From Didymodactylos carnosus (taxonomy: Eukaryota; Rotifera; Eurotatoria; Philodinida; Philodinidae): a DNA stretch of 54,652 nt. Positions 37,026-54,652 of this stretch are shown one piece after another. Below the pieces are notes generated by a model. The model saw nothing but the letters and a program-made list of their open reading frames with translations. It was not told where the DNA came from and made no database searches. The translations under genes and the position numbers were made by a program. Position 1 is the first letter of the stretch. Each line of letters starts with the position of its first letter. The DNA is taken from assembly GCA_905250885.1 (NCBI GenBank), contig CAJNOQ010000331.1, positions 1 to 54,652 of the forward strand, read 5' to 3'.

Positions 37026-38027
37026 CTGACAGATTTTAAATGTAGGACGATCACTTTCTTACTTCACTTCTTTTTATTTCAGAACAACTGTTTTCTTTCA
37101 TTACTATTGTTTGTGTTTAATGGTTAGGAAAATATCTTTTAAGGTCACTTTCCAACGATATAATGCTCATGCGCCTTAGAATCAGAACTACCAGGATTAT
37201 TTACAAATAAACATAGTTTAACCTAATAAGGTGTTTCTCACCTCTGTATGTTGTTCGCCTGAAGAGATTCATAAAAAGTTATGGACTTATGTAAAAGTTG
37301 ACTTTTATGTAGACAAACCCTATATTAACACATCCGAAACATGTCAACACCCATTGACATTTCACTTCCCAAGATTTCACGCATGAATGCTTATCGATTG
37401 ATTAACAATTATAAAATAAATATGCGTGATTGTCACATCATAAATGGTAGTTAATGAATAAATATTATACAATTTTCACCATTGTTAATCATGAAATAGT
37501 ATCTGTTGCAATAAATATTTTTAAAAAGTTTTAATATTTATTTGTCTATACAAAAAAAACAAAATTTTCTTTTATGTAGTATGTATGTATACACGACTGG
37601 ACAACAATTAAACATTTGCGGTACTCAAAAAAAGAAAAGAGAACACGAACAGAGACTTTAGCTTTGTTGATTTACGATACTCCATGTATCTCGTTTCTAA
37701 CAGAACTAAAGAATGTATGATGTTTGAGGTAGAATATTCACTCTGAAAAGTAAGAAAAGAGTATAAATAAAAAGAAAAAATTAAAAATCGAAGAACTATA
37801 TACAAAATATATTCGATAGTTGTGTACATGTACACGATGAATGAATGAATAATCCCATAGATACCGTTTTCTTTCTCTCTATTTCACTAGTCAAGAAAAA
37901 AATAGAAGTTAAAGATCTCTTTTGAGAAGAGAAGATTTAAAGATGATGATAATGATAACGGTATACGAGCGCTCAATATTGACATCGATATCCGTAGCGA
38001 TAATTAGTCAGGTATGTTTTCAACATA

Positions 38028-38669
38028 AGGTGCCATCAATTCAAAAATCGAGCAGAATTTCGATTTTTTTCATCATAGTTGGATAGAAAGCTTCGAGTTA
38101 TATAGAAAAAGTAAATATCAGAATTTTAGAGCACATTTTTTGTTTAGAAAAAGTTCAAATACTAAATACGGACTCAATTTTATAGTTTTTACTAAAGTTT
38201 TTTCAAAGTTGAATTTCTCATCAATGACGTAAATTATTCTAAAATCGATGCATACTTGTTTTCTTACAAGTACATGGATTAGAATGACGCAAATTAAATT
38301 TTTTTTTCTCCAAAATCCTGGGACTAGGTAAGTTTGCAAGAGTGGGGAACTTTTACCATCCTGCTCGTGTCCCACGGATTTTGAGCCCATTTCAAGTTCT
38401 GAAATTCCAAAAAGCCGTTTTCTAGAGTCGAATTTGGATGTAGAATAACAAAAAAAAATAGGTTTTAGAATTTTAAAACAAGAATAAAAGGACAAATTTT
38501 GAGTTTTATTGAAAATTTTGTTTACTTTCACCCATTTTGAGAAACCAGTATTTGAAATTTTTCTAATAGAAAAATGTGTTTTAAAAGATGAAACTTACTT
38601 TTTCAATGTAACTTGATCTGCTCTATCCAACTATGATGAAAAAAATCGATTTTTGAATTGGCAGCACCT
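38028..38669. mobile_element. Mariner-like non-autonomous element with TA flanks
   Basis: The left end AGGTGCCATCAATTCAAAAA follows TA (38026-38027), and the right end TTTTTGAATTGGCAGCACCT precedes TA (38670-38671). The termini are inverted repeats of about 50 bases, which also share TTTCATCATAGTTGGATAG. TA duplication suggests the Tc1/mariner superfamily. The 642-base body lacks a transposase; the 137-residue minus-strand frame inside (38118-38531) has no recognisable motif. Sequence near 34655-34770 resembles the left terminus and may be another degraded member. Confidence 0.75.
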
Positions 38670-40634
38670 TACTGGCAGTTTAAGTTCAGCAACTAGTTTA
38701 ACATTGCGGCTAAAGGATTAGCTAACGTGGACTAGCACAACGATTATATTTTAATCGACAACTTTCTCGTTCGATACTTGACAATTGATAAAAATCAGGG
38801 CAGTGAATGATCTGTGTCTAGTAAATATAGGTTAAAAATATGTTTGTTGTGTAAATATTGTATAGAGAGAATAGGATTACATTTTTAATATTATCTAGCA
38901 GCTACTTGAAAATGGCAAAATTATGAATAAAATAATGTATAAATATAGCATTTCGCTTATCATTTCTATGTATGTATATGTGCGTATGCTTGTCTTTTTT
39001 TAAATTACGTGTAACTTTTCATCATATTACACAAATACAATCTCTAACTAAATATGTGCGAACTTGTTGTCATTACAGAAGTAGAATACTTTACAACTTA
39101 ATATTTTCCAGTTACAAAATCGAAAAAAAAGAGGATTTTTCTCTCTCTTTTTTTTCTTCTTTTTTACTGTATATAGTTTTCTCGTATACTAAAATATAGA
39201 TTCCTATTATATCATCACACTTCGACTTCCCATTCTGATAATGCGTAATCTAATATCGGTAGATAATATACGTGTATAACGAATACCAGCAAGACATAAA
39301 TATTGTGAGTTTTTTGTGAATAGTAACAATTAGAATTTTCAATGAATCTGAGTTCATCGTGGTTCATTGATAGGAAAAATCTTGATCCAACGGATAACTG
39401 AATAAAACGGAAGATGACAGCAAGCGTTAAATGAAATGAAATTTGAAACTAATCAAATGAGACAACGCAGAATGGAAACTATTAATCTTCCGAAAAATTA
39501 ATTGTTATAATAACTTTCGACATTTTTCCTTCATCTTCAAAGATTTTAAATGTTTTACTTAACATAGTATTAGCTATTGATATAGCTTTCTTTCAAAAGA
39601 AACTTGCATTGTCTACATAGATTTTAGATACTCTTTTATTGATCTTCTTTAGTGAAAATTATCAGGTTTTTGCACGTTTTTCGATTGTTTTACCATAATG
39701 AAAACATGTACTTAAGAAAAGCATCCGTTCTGTTGTTGACTATTATTTGAAATTGTTAGTTGATTCCCGATTTATTTATTTCCGCCTTGCATAGTTACTT
39801 TAAAAAGTTTTTAACCAGTTAAAATTCAAAGTGGAAATACCATTAGTTCACATTCTTTTTTTATTTATCACTCGATGTAATACGGAAAAAAGATTTTTTT
39901 TTTCTAGAATGAATTAATATTTATTTTAATTGTCAAAACTCTTCTTTACATATTATTCACCATTTTTCATGCAAACGTTTTACTCGTCACCCAAAACAAC
40001 AGTAAAAAATCATTAGAGATGTAGACAGTTAAGTATATGTGTAATGACGTGAAAAAGAAAAAGAAAAGAAGAAATTCATTCAATAAAAATCCATGACCAC
40101 ATCGTAGAATGTCTCTGGATATTTTTTTATTCCTAAGAAAGTCATTTTTTTTTGCTTTTCTTATAATATAAACTCTATGGAGTACAAAATAATTTGTTAA
40201 ACTGTATCCAGAGAGACAAATATTCTGGAAAAAAAAAAGTTTTTTTTATGCTAATGTATCTGTTTTTTTTTCTTTTTAAAAAAATCTAATAATTATGTTT
40301 TGTTATAAGGTTCGATGAACCTAATGACAACGCTGTATTTGTTCAAATGAATCATTAATTTTTCTAAATGGGTGTTTTGTTTTTCTCGTATCTAGTAAAC
40401 AAAACAGAGAAAGATTTTCTATCTTTATACTTTAGATTTACCAATAACAAATAAAGTTTATATCAGTATAAAAGAAGAAAGTTACTACATAAAAAAAAAC
40501 GAATGCTGTTTGTCGACAAGTCACTATATGAACATGAGCTTTTTTAAGATAAGGTGAGTTTAGCAATTTTCTGTTAGCTAATTATTAGCAGAGCACATAA
40601 AATTTAAAAATAGTCAGCATCTCCATCACTGACG

Positions 40635-40725
40635 AGTCCAAAATAGTTATAAATCGATTTATAAACGTTTATTTATAAATGTTTGATTTATAAATGGGTT
40701 TATAAATCGGTTTATAAACGGTTTT
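40635..40725. repeat. TTTATAAA tandem-like array
   Basis: TTATAAA units recur about every 12-18 bases (GTTATAAATCGATTTATAAA, TTTATTTATAAATG, GGGTTTATAAATCGG, TTTATAAACGG). Each unit is palindromic, so the array can cruciform. It lies about 90 bases before the TCGA-rich foldback element. Confidence 0.7.
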
Positions 40726-40816
40726 CCGCTTGAAAATTGACGAAAAAAAATTGAGAGTTATAAATATTTATAAACTACTGTATTTTGGACTCTTCAGTGG
40801 CATCCATGCAGATGAG

Positions 40817-41212
40817 AAAAGTCGTTCGAAGGGTACAACGAGTACTCAAAAATGGACCCACGCCGACGGCTCGATCCCTCGAGAAATGAGAAGTAGGATC
40901 CTCGATATAAGCGTTTGAGGGGTTATTGATTTTGAGCTCTCGAGAAAAATTTCGAGCCATCGAATAGAGATGCTCGGGACTTCCGAGTTCTCATCACATC
41001 CGGGGCTGACGAGGACTCGGAAGTCATTTTGTCTGCTTGGGTCTCGAACAACTCTGTTCGACGGCTCGGAATTTTTCTCGAAGGCTCGAAACCGATAACC
41101 CCTCGAACGCTTATATCGAGGATCCTGCTTCTCATTTCTCGAGGGATCGAACCCTCGGCGAGGGTCCATAGAAAGCGTATTTTCGAGTACTCAATACATC
41201 CCTCGAACAAGT
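40817..41212. mobile_element. TCGA-rich foldback element (~110-base arms)
   Basis: The left arm (about 40817-40968) and right arm (about 41060-41212) are imperfect reverse complements: CTCGATCCCTCGAGAAATGAG pairs with CTCATTTCTCGAGGGATCGA (in part), and AGGATCCTCGATATAAGCGT pairs with ACGCTTATATCGAGGATCCT. The internal loop contains a further palindromic CGGGACTTCCGAG / CTCGGAAGTC. The element is unusually rich in TCGA and CG for this window and a related left arm occurs at 22698-22815. The paired arms make overlapping open frames on both strands (for example 40846-41169 minus, 41029-41214 plus); these are by-products of the palindrome, not genes. Confidence 0.8.
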
Positions 41213-41226
41213 GATTGGGTTCTACT

Positions 41227-41550
41227 TCACTCATTCAGATCCTCAGTGAACTGTTTCGTTTCTATCCCAACATCTCCATGGAACAGAGTTTTCTTCAAGA
41301 TAATTGAACTCAATTTTTTGTAAGCATTATACGGACGCATATGAACATTTGCTCTTGAAAGCTTAGTTGGGGATGCTATTTGAAAATGCAGGCTTTGGCA
41401 AGATCTTAACCATTTGTGAACTAAACGTGACTGAACATGGTTCGTTTCTTGAAGTGTGATATCAAAGAGATTATTTGATTTCTTAGAAGCTGCAATTATA
41501 ATTGACTTGTTGCCTTGTTTTAGGACTATAAATTGGATAAAGTGGTTCAT
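41227..41550 (-). CDS. Unrecognised 107-residue open frame, possible gene relic
   Basis: The minus-strand frame encodes a mixed, non-repetitive peptide including KKSNNLFDITLQETNHVQSR, LVHKWLRSCQSLHFQIASPT and KKTLFHGDVGIETKQFTEDL. Amino-acid use looks more protein-like than other frames in the intergenic DNA. No family is recognised. It starts 15 bases outside the foldback element and faces away from the glycosyltransferase on the other strand. It may be a small gene, one exon of a larger gene, or part of a decayed transposon. The ATG is only the first of the open frame. Confidence 0.3.
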   Translation of the reverse strand: MNHFIQFIVLKQGNKSIIIAASKKSNNLFDITLQETNHVQSRLVHKWLRSCQSLHFQIASPTKLSRANVHMRPYNAYKKLSSIILKKTLFHGDVGIETKQFTEDLNE

Positions 41551-42044
41551 ACTCTTTATCGGTATGTACGATTTTAATGTTATTTTTGGTCAAGATGATG
41601 ATTATTTATTCGAAGGTCATTGATCAAAGTTGGATCCAAACCGGTAAAACCAAATCCAACCGCCCAGTTCGATCGGGTTGAGCTTTCTAACTGGTTGATT
41701 GGCGACGACTGTTTACTAATTCAGCTTAAAAAAATCGTTTTTTGTCCGTAAATAGAGTTGAAAAAAAGGAGTAGAATCGATTTTAACGGAAATCATTTTG
41801 TTAAAAAACTAAAAAAAAATATTTTAAAAATATCAAAAACCTATTAAGTATAGGTCGGACTCTACGCTCTGCGAAAAGGATCAATGCTGTCTGTCTCAAA
41901 GCGCGGCTAACAGTCCTACAAAAATTTTCAATTTTCACTCGCTGGGTTTTTACCGATCTACAAAATTTTCTAAGCGGTGGATTGGATTGGATTTTCTTCA
42001 ATCGGTGCCAACTTTGCCATTGATTATTAGTCTAGATCAAATGA

Positions 42045-42194
42045 TTATGTTCCTATTTTCTCTTTGTTTTAGCATCATTCACAACACTGTACATTTTAAT
42101 TACTCAATTATCTAAAGCAAGTTTATACGGTGTACTTAACATTTTTACGGTCGATTTTGTCCACGAAAATTTACAACCGTCATCAGAAAATCAA
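42045..42194 (+). other. Likely 5' coding extension of the glycosyltransferase
   Basis: This stretch is open in the glycosyltransferase frame from the TGA at 42042 and encodes a hydrophobic run (FTTLYILITQLSKASLYGVL in part) that would suit the N-terminal signal anchor of a type II Golgi enzyme. The sequence TCTTTGTTTTAG at 42061-42072 is a good acceptor. If used, the exon starts at 42073 and the true start is in an upstream exon not identified here. A nearby ATG at 42041 lies in another frame and ends after about 24 codons. Confidence 0.5.
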
Positions 42195-43304
42195 ATGTCA
42201 TCCAATTCATCCACGATATTCCATATACGTTTACCGGATTTGTCCACAATGGAACATGAGTTATCTGTTTCAAATCGCACAAAAATATTTTTTGTTCAAA
42301 CATCTGAGAACGAAGATCTGATTGTTCGTCATGGTTGTTCTATAGAGGCAGCCGCTCTTCTGCATCCAAATGGTCTTATTCTTGTTTTGATGAAAGCTCA
42401 ATATGTTAGTCGAATAAAAGGAGCATATTCAAAATTAAATTTACAATATAAAAATGTTCATTTTGTTCATTTTAATGAATCTCAAATATATGCCAATACA
42501 CCATTAGCGAAACTAAATCAAACATCTCGTATACATTTTATAAGATATTTTGTCATTAGTCATATGTCAGACTTTATTAGGACAGCTCTGTTATATAAAT
42601 ATGGTGGTATCTATTTTGATTTGGATGTTATTCCGTTAAGAAAATTCGATAAATTTAAAAATTCTGTTGGATTAGAATCACAGGCTGGTGTTAATGTAGC
42701 AGTATTAGCATTTGAAAGTGGACATTTAGCATTGGATATTCAAATGGATAAACAATTGGCATCATTTTCTGATAATTTTCAATCGTTATGTTGGTCATGT
42801 GTGGGTCCAACAGCATTATCTGATGCACTAAGACATTTATGTGATGGTAGTGAATTACATATTCATCAGAAAGAGAAATGTCACGATATTGATATTCATT
42901 ATACGTACGCATTTTATCCTATTGCTTATCAAAATATTCCCATATTTTTTCATTCATCTACATCTTCATTATCCATCGAATATTTGATTAAAAATCAGTC
43001 GATTTATTCCATTCATTATTTTCATCATATGACCATGAATCTTGATATTGAATTAAATTCACCTTTTGCTCAAATCGCCCAATCATTTTGTCCATCTATT
43101 TATGAGCAACTGATATTAAAACATAACGATCAAAAACATAAATCATCATTTATTATGACAAATATTTATATTATCTTACTTTGTCTTCTGTTGTCAATAT
43201 TATGTATCATGTTTTCTGTATTTATGACCTTTTTTTTACCTACACAGGGAAGAATGATCTTTAATTATAATATTATTATTCTAGCTATCCAAAAATATGT
43301 TTAA
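42195..43304 (+). CDS. DXD glycosyltransferase, alpha-1,4-galactosyltransferase type
   Basis: A Golgi-type transferase of the A4GALT/A4GNT (GT32, sugar-binding DXD) family, likely moving galactose or N-acetylglucosamine from a UDP-sugar to a glycan. The 369-residue frame has RTALLYKYGGIYFDLDVIPL with the DXD metal/UDP-sugar motif (DLD), a NVAVLAFESGH block, WSCVGPTALSDALRHLC, the YAFYPIAYQ block, and the FAQIAQSFCPSIYEQLI end, in family order. Two points are odd. The frame is open for 50 codons upstream of this ATG without another ATG, and that part is hydrophobic (FTTLYILITQL); a TTTTAG acceptor at 42067-42072 suggests a missing upstream exon carrying the start and signal anchor. Residues 323-348 form a strong C-terminal transmembrane segment not typical of the family. 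Acceptor sugar is unknown. Confidence 0.85.
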   Translation: MSSNSSTIFHIRLPDLSTMEHELSVSNRTKIFFVQTSENEDLIVRHGCSIEAAALLHPNGLILVLMKAQYVSRIKGAYSKLNLQYKNVHFVHFNESQIYANTPLAKLNQTSRIHFIRYFVISHMSDFIRTALLYKYGGIYFDLDVIPLRKFDKFKNSVGLESQAGVNVAVLAFESGHLALDIQMDKQLASFSDNFQSLCWSCVGPTALSDALRHLCDGSELHIHQKEKCHDIDIHYTYAFYPIAYQNIPIFFHSSTSSLSIEYLIKNQSIYSIHYFHHMTMNLDIELNSPFAQIAQSFCPSIYEQLILKHNDQKHKSSFIMTNIYIILLCLLLSILCIMFSVFMTFFLPTQGRMIFNYNIIILAIQKYV

Positions 43305-43398
43305 AAATAATTTTCTTTTAGTCATATCAAATTTAGCAATTGTCAGATTGTTTGGTTTTTTTTTAATAAGAAAAATCTTTCAGTATTTGAACATCGTA

Positions 43399-43404
43399 AA
43401 TAAA
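43399..43404 (+). promoter_or_regulatory. Poly(A) signal AATAAA of the glycosyltransferase
   Basis: AATAAA about 95 bases after the stop codon of the glycosyltransferase, followed by T-rich sequence. Confidence 0.5.
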
Positions 43405-45003
43405 TTTATTTATTCTCTCAGTTATATATTGTTGTTATGACTGCTATCTTTCTTGAAGTTTAATCATTAAGACTTCGTTTAAAAGTGATCTTAAATATAT
43501 GGAGAAATTATATTATTTAAAGGTCAAATGCATCTCGCAGATTGTATTTAATACACTACGCAGAATTGATGATTCTACTCATAGAGTAGAAATGTGTAGA
43601 ACCTTATCCTATCCTACAGCTTAGAATATGCTTTACAGTTACAATTTTTAAGAAAAGGAGGAGCCAGTCATCGCTTCATCTACAAATTAAGCTGTTAACA
43701 GCAGGATTAATTAAAAACGCACACAGGTTTAGACAAGACAAGGCTTCGACAGAAGTAAACTCGGAGAGGAAATCACTACAATCATCATGAAAGAAACGAC
43801 AAATGACGTTGTTTCAAGAGATTTGCTCTTGTCTACGTTTGCTTCTAAGTCTCTCGACTGACGATTTCCTCAATGTTCCCTAGGCATGCACCGGTACTTA
43901 ACGGTATACTTTCCTCTTTTTCTAAATCAGGTTGCTTGAAAAATGTAAACTACCAAAGATTTTTGACGGCTGAGGTTTGTAGAGGAAATATTTTTCTAAA
44001 AAATGATGTATGTCGCAACTCTTCATCTTTTTTCTTTCTTCCACAATCGATTCTCGACGAAAAGTCCTAAACCGGTATTAATCGATACTGGTACCAGTAG
44101 CGATCGTGGAACGTTTGGCAAACATTTTTAACTAAGTACTAATTCAAGATGAAAAGTGCTGGTATACCTCATTTGATAGAGAAATGTTTTCTCTACAAAA
44201 CAAAGTCATCAAAAACGTTTCGAATATCATTTTGTGGAGAAATTGCTGCAACCGTTAATATCAGTGCATGTCTAATGCTTCCTTTATTGTTTCCTATTTG
44301 TTTTCTTTCACTGATATATCTATTTATATATGTATATTGAACAAAACTAGTGAAGAAAACCGAATTAATCATCGATAATTTTGTTGCTGAAAAATTTGAC
44401 ACATGATATGCGATTTCTATCGCATCCATGATATAAAAATAAAGAGATTATGAATAATGACTAAATTTCAAACAGAATAGTATACAGAGTGGTATAGAGT
44501 ATAATATAACTCATAAACAAATCTCTAAATTAATTTCACTTTTCTTGTTTCATAAGACTTTGAATTTTTAGATCATATTCAGATTATATTGGCTCATTTG
44601 ATTTATTACGTTTTACATTTGCACACTTTGTTTTAGAAAAAAAAGGTTAACAAAATGACTGCTACAGAGAGAGACAAGAGAACTCATACAATAAAAAATA
44701 CAAATATTAAACTAATGAATGTCTTAATCGTTTACATCGAGAAAAGCCACACATATATATAACTATACAAAATAAACAATACAAAATTTCTATCAAAATG
44801 ATAGTACAATATATGAATGTATGTGTATTCATTTTTCTCTAGATTATTAAGAGAGAAAAAGACAGAGAGGACACACCTTAATAGCATACAAATAAGAACA
44901 AGAAAAAATAAAAGTGAGACACAAAACAACAAAAATTGTACATGCAGAGATCGAAGAATTAGTTAGGGTTAGAGAAAAATCACTGTTCATGGCTATATAC
45001 GAG

Positions 45004-45118
45004 TAGAGATGTTAGCAGAGTATCGTCGGTATTTACACGCCGCCGCTATCGCTATCGCTAATCGTTGGCGTTGTTTAGAGGAACAAAGAACGTTAGCGTT
45101 ATCGGTTAACATCCCTAG
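45004..45118. repeat. Small inverted-repeat element near the BRWD 3' end
   Basis: TAGAGATGTTAGC on the left is matched by GGTTAACATCCCTA on the right with two mismatches, 115 bases apart. The interior has higher G+C with a short GCTATC triplet array. It ends 38 bases beyond the BRWD stop codon. A miniature element is plausible, but the termini are short. Confidence 0.4.
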
Positions 45119-45149
45119 ATTCAAGAAAATGAATACATATCATCTGAGA

Positions 45150-45155
45150 TTTATT
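45150..45155 (-). promoter_or_regulatory. Poly(A) signal AATAAA directly after the BRWD stop
   Basis: On the minus strand the sequence reads TGA GAATAAA: a canonical signal one base past the stop codon. If used, the 3' UTR would be only about 15-30 bases. No other AATAAA lies within the next 100 bases on that strand. Confidence 0.45.
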
Positions 45156-45156
45156 C

Positions 45157-53279
<8,123 letters not shown>

Positions 53280-54652
53280 TTTTTCCAATTCTATCGCTTT
53301 CTTTCTTTTATTTTGACGATCTGATACTACACATTTATTGGTTCATTTTCTGTCTTGTCGTAAACGCTTTTATCACAAGAGTATTCTAACATCCAGAGAC
53401 TAGTGGCCTCTTTGATGCTTTTCAAAAACATATACTGATAAACTTTAATTTCATTTGTTCGATTATTACTGTGATTGAAGTACCAGTACTCGGCATTGGT
53501 ATTCTTTAGGAATGGTTTAAGTCAGTCTTATGGTCAATGGATGCCCTTGCTAAGTCTTAGATGTTTCTTCGGTGGATTTTTCGGTAGAATATTCCTTGAA
53601 TCGATAGATGTCAGAGAATACCGAGTGTGCTAAAGTCTGTAAAGGTACTTTTATGACAATGAAAGAAATACTGTATTGAAGACGCGGCGGGTTTCTCAAG
53701 ATAAAGATGCATTCTGGAATTAACTGATATTAGTTCCAAAATGTGGCGAGAAAGTTTATGTATTTTGATACATTTTTTGCAAAGATTTCAAATAATCCAG
53801 CATCAGAAATCTCCGAATTTCTTCAGACTTTCGGATCACGCACACATTTAATTAGACGCCGTAACGACCAAGGGTTTAAAATTAAATAAATGTTAAAATT
53901 TGCATGAACCAGAAAATGATCATGATCTTCGTTTTTTATTGAAAATATAACGATATCTATCTGATCTAACGCTTTGTGACAAGAAAAGTGTCCAAAAGCT
54001 AGAAAAAAATAAATAAACAACAACGCTGAAAAATTCTCGTTAAATTATCTCGACCAACGTAGACAAAATCAGTACAAGTCTGTTGACATATCGAAAATCA
54101 ATATTGTGAAATGAATTCTAAGTATTCGAGTTTTGGAGAATTAAAAGTTTTAGCTTTGCAACCCTCTTAGTGGAAAGACATGCTTTAACTTAATACATGC
54201 CTTTCAGCTAAGAAGGGGAGGCCACCAACTGTTCAATCGCTTTTGAGACGAAACCTAGTGGACTATAGGTTATCGACTATGCTGATTCCAAATATGACTA
54301 TGACAGCGGCTCATAGGTCTCCGAAGGTCCTGGTTTCGGAAAACCGGTTTTTCAGAAACTCTCATGTCTCATTTTAATCAGAATTGTGCAGGCTACAATC
54401 ATGCCTCATTAAGAAAGGTTTTAGTTATTTTTAGTTTCTGAAAAACTGTTTTTCCGAAACCCGGATCTCCGGAGATTCATGAGCGGCTGTCATGGTCATA
54501 TTCGGAATCAGTATAGTCGATAATCTAACGGGTGGCGCAGAATAAATTAGACTGTCAGTGTTTTTGAAATTCCTTCTCTTCCTCAAAGTCGATCGAGATC
54601 ATTCTTATATCAAAAGATTCGCCTTTCAATTCTCTACGAAATGGTATATAAC
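53280..54652. other. Upstream flank of the BRWD gene
   Basis: The frame of the tentative first exon is open a further 22 codons upstream (to a TGA near 53346) with basic residues, so a longer exon cannot be excluded. The rest has no gene; it is AT-rich with the long inverted repeat at 54261-54530. The promoter of BRWD should lie here but no motif is evident. Confidence 0.5.
54261..54530. repeat. Long inverted repeat (~95-base arms)
   Basis: The left arm (54261-54361) and right arm (54437-54530) are imperfect reverse complements. Landmarks are TATCGACTATGCTGATTCCA paired with GGAATCAGTATAGTCGATA, and GGTTTCGGAAAACCGGTTTT paired with AAACTGTTTTTCCGAAACCC. The loop is about 75 bases. It is likely a non-autonomous foldback element; no target duplication was identified. 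Confidence 0.75.

Larger units (their letters stand above)
33239..42072. other. Repeat-rich interval between SF3B3 and the glycosyltransferase
   Basis: After the SF3B3 3' end the interval contains, in order: the TTAA-flanked element (33859-34690), a stretch near 34690-34900 resembling the mariner-like element's end sequence, GGATCCTAG-like motifs at 35630-35720, the LINE relic (35987-37025), the mariner-like element (38028-38669), AT-rich low-complexity DNA from 38.7 to 40.6 kb, a TTTATAAA array, the TCGA-rich foldback element and an unrecognised minus-strand ORF (41227-41550). Nothing else has coding character. Confidence 0.6.
43305..45156. other. Spacer between convergent glycosyltransferase and BRWD genes
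   Basis: The two genes converge on this 1.85-kb spacer. It holds the glycosyltransferase poly(A) signal, a palindromic CCGGTA/TACCGGT-rich stretch near 43888-44095 that may be a decayed element, AT-rich low-complexity DNA, and the small inverted-repeat element at 45004-45118. Short frames here (for example 44149-44340) have no recognisable features. Confidence 0.55.

Noticed and set aside
38118..38531. 137-residue minus-strand frame
   Set aside because: Lies inside the TA-flanked element and lacks any transposase signature.
40846..41234. Overlapping 61-107-residue frames on both strands
   Set aside because: They lie in the paired arms of the TCGA-rich foldback; codons on both strands are open because of the palindrome and skewed composition.
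42130..42321. 63-residue frame overlapping the glycosyltransferase start
   Set aside because: Out of frame with the conserved domain.
43875..44110. Possible inverted-repeat element with CCGGTA motifs
   Set aside because: Pairing is short and broken; not enough to define ends.

Overview
The window reads as AT-rich (by eye about two-thirds A+T) metazoan nuclear DNA. It has protein genes split by very short GT-AG introns (mostly 50-80 bases) and wide gene-poor stretches full of foldback and terminal-inverted-repeat elements. The genes are animal ones: a COUP-TF nuclear receptor, SF3B3, a PHIP/BRWD bromodomain protein and a TIKI-like TraB protein. Compact introns, very high A+T, F-box/LRR-like and A4GALT-like genes, LINE remnants and many small DNA elements fit a bdelloid rotifer. 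That assignment is inference; no marker here proves it. All exon chains below were joined by eye and every chain is divisible by three.

Layout. 1-3.1 kb: non-coding, with a foldback element. 3.13-4.41 kb (+): six-exon TIKI-like gene whose first GxxH motif is lost and whose middle is deleted. 4.90-6.58 kb (+): two-exon F-box gene with a leucine-rich C-terminal part. 6.6-17.7 kb: no convincing gene; low-complexity A/T and C/T tracts, a 100-base hairpin and a 335-base foldback element. 17.69-19.45 kb (+): COUP-TF (NR2F / seven-up) nuclear receptor in five exons. 19.5-26.2 kb: repeat-rich, with two coding-like relics, a TTAA-flanked element and two long hairpins. 26.28-33.24 kb (+): complete 24-exon SF3B3, 1224 residues, with one inflated intron carrying an inverted repeat. 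33.2-42.1 kb: second copy of the TTAA-flanked element in opposite orientation, a decayed LINE 3' end, a TA-flanked mariner-like non-autonomous element, a TCGA-rich foldback element and an unrecognised minus-strand ORF. 42.2-43.3 kb (+): DXD glycosyltransferase of the alpha-1,4-galactosyltransferase type. 45.16-53.28 kb (-): complete PHIP/BRWD gene in 38 exons, about 1780 residues, with WD40 propeller, BRWD-specific domain, two bromodomains and a charged tail. 53.3-54.65 kb: non-coding with another long inverted repeat.

The genes do not form one pathway. SF3B3 (U2 snRNP branch-site recognition), BRWD (chromatin reader) and COUP-TF (transcription) act in the nucleus; TIKI-like and the glycosyltransferase belong to the secretory route. 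The most unusual items are the degenerate TIKI-like protein, the matched pair of about 835-base TTAA-flanked elements, the long near-perfect hairpin 100 bases upstream of SF3B3, and the SF3B3 start codon lying directly on a splice-acceptor sequence. No CRISPR array, rRNA or convincing tRNA was seen.
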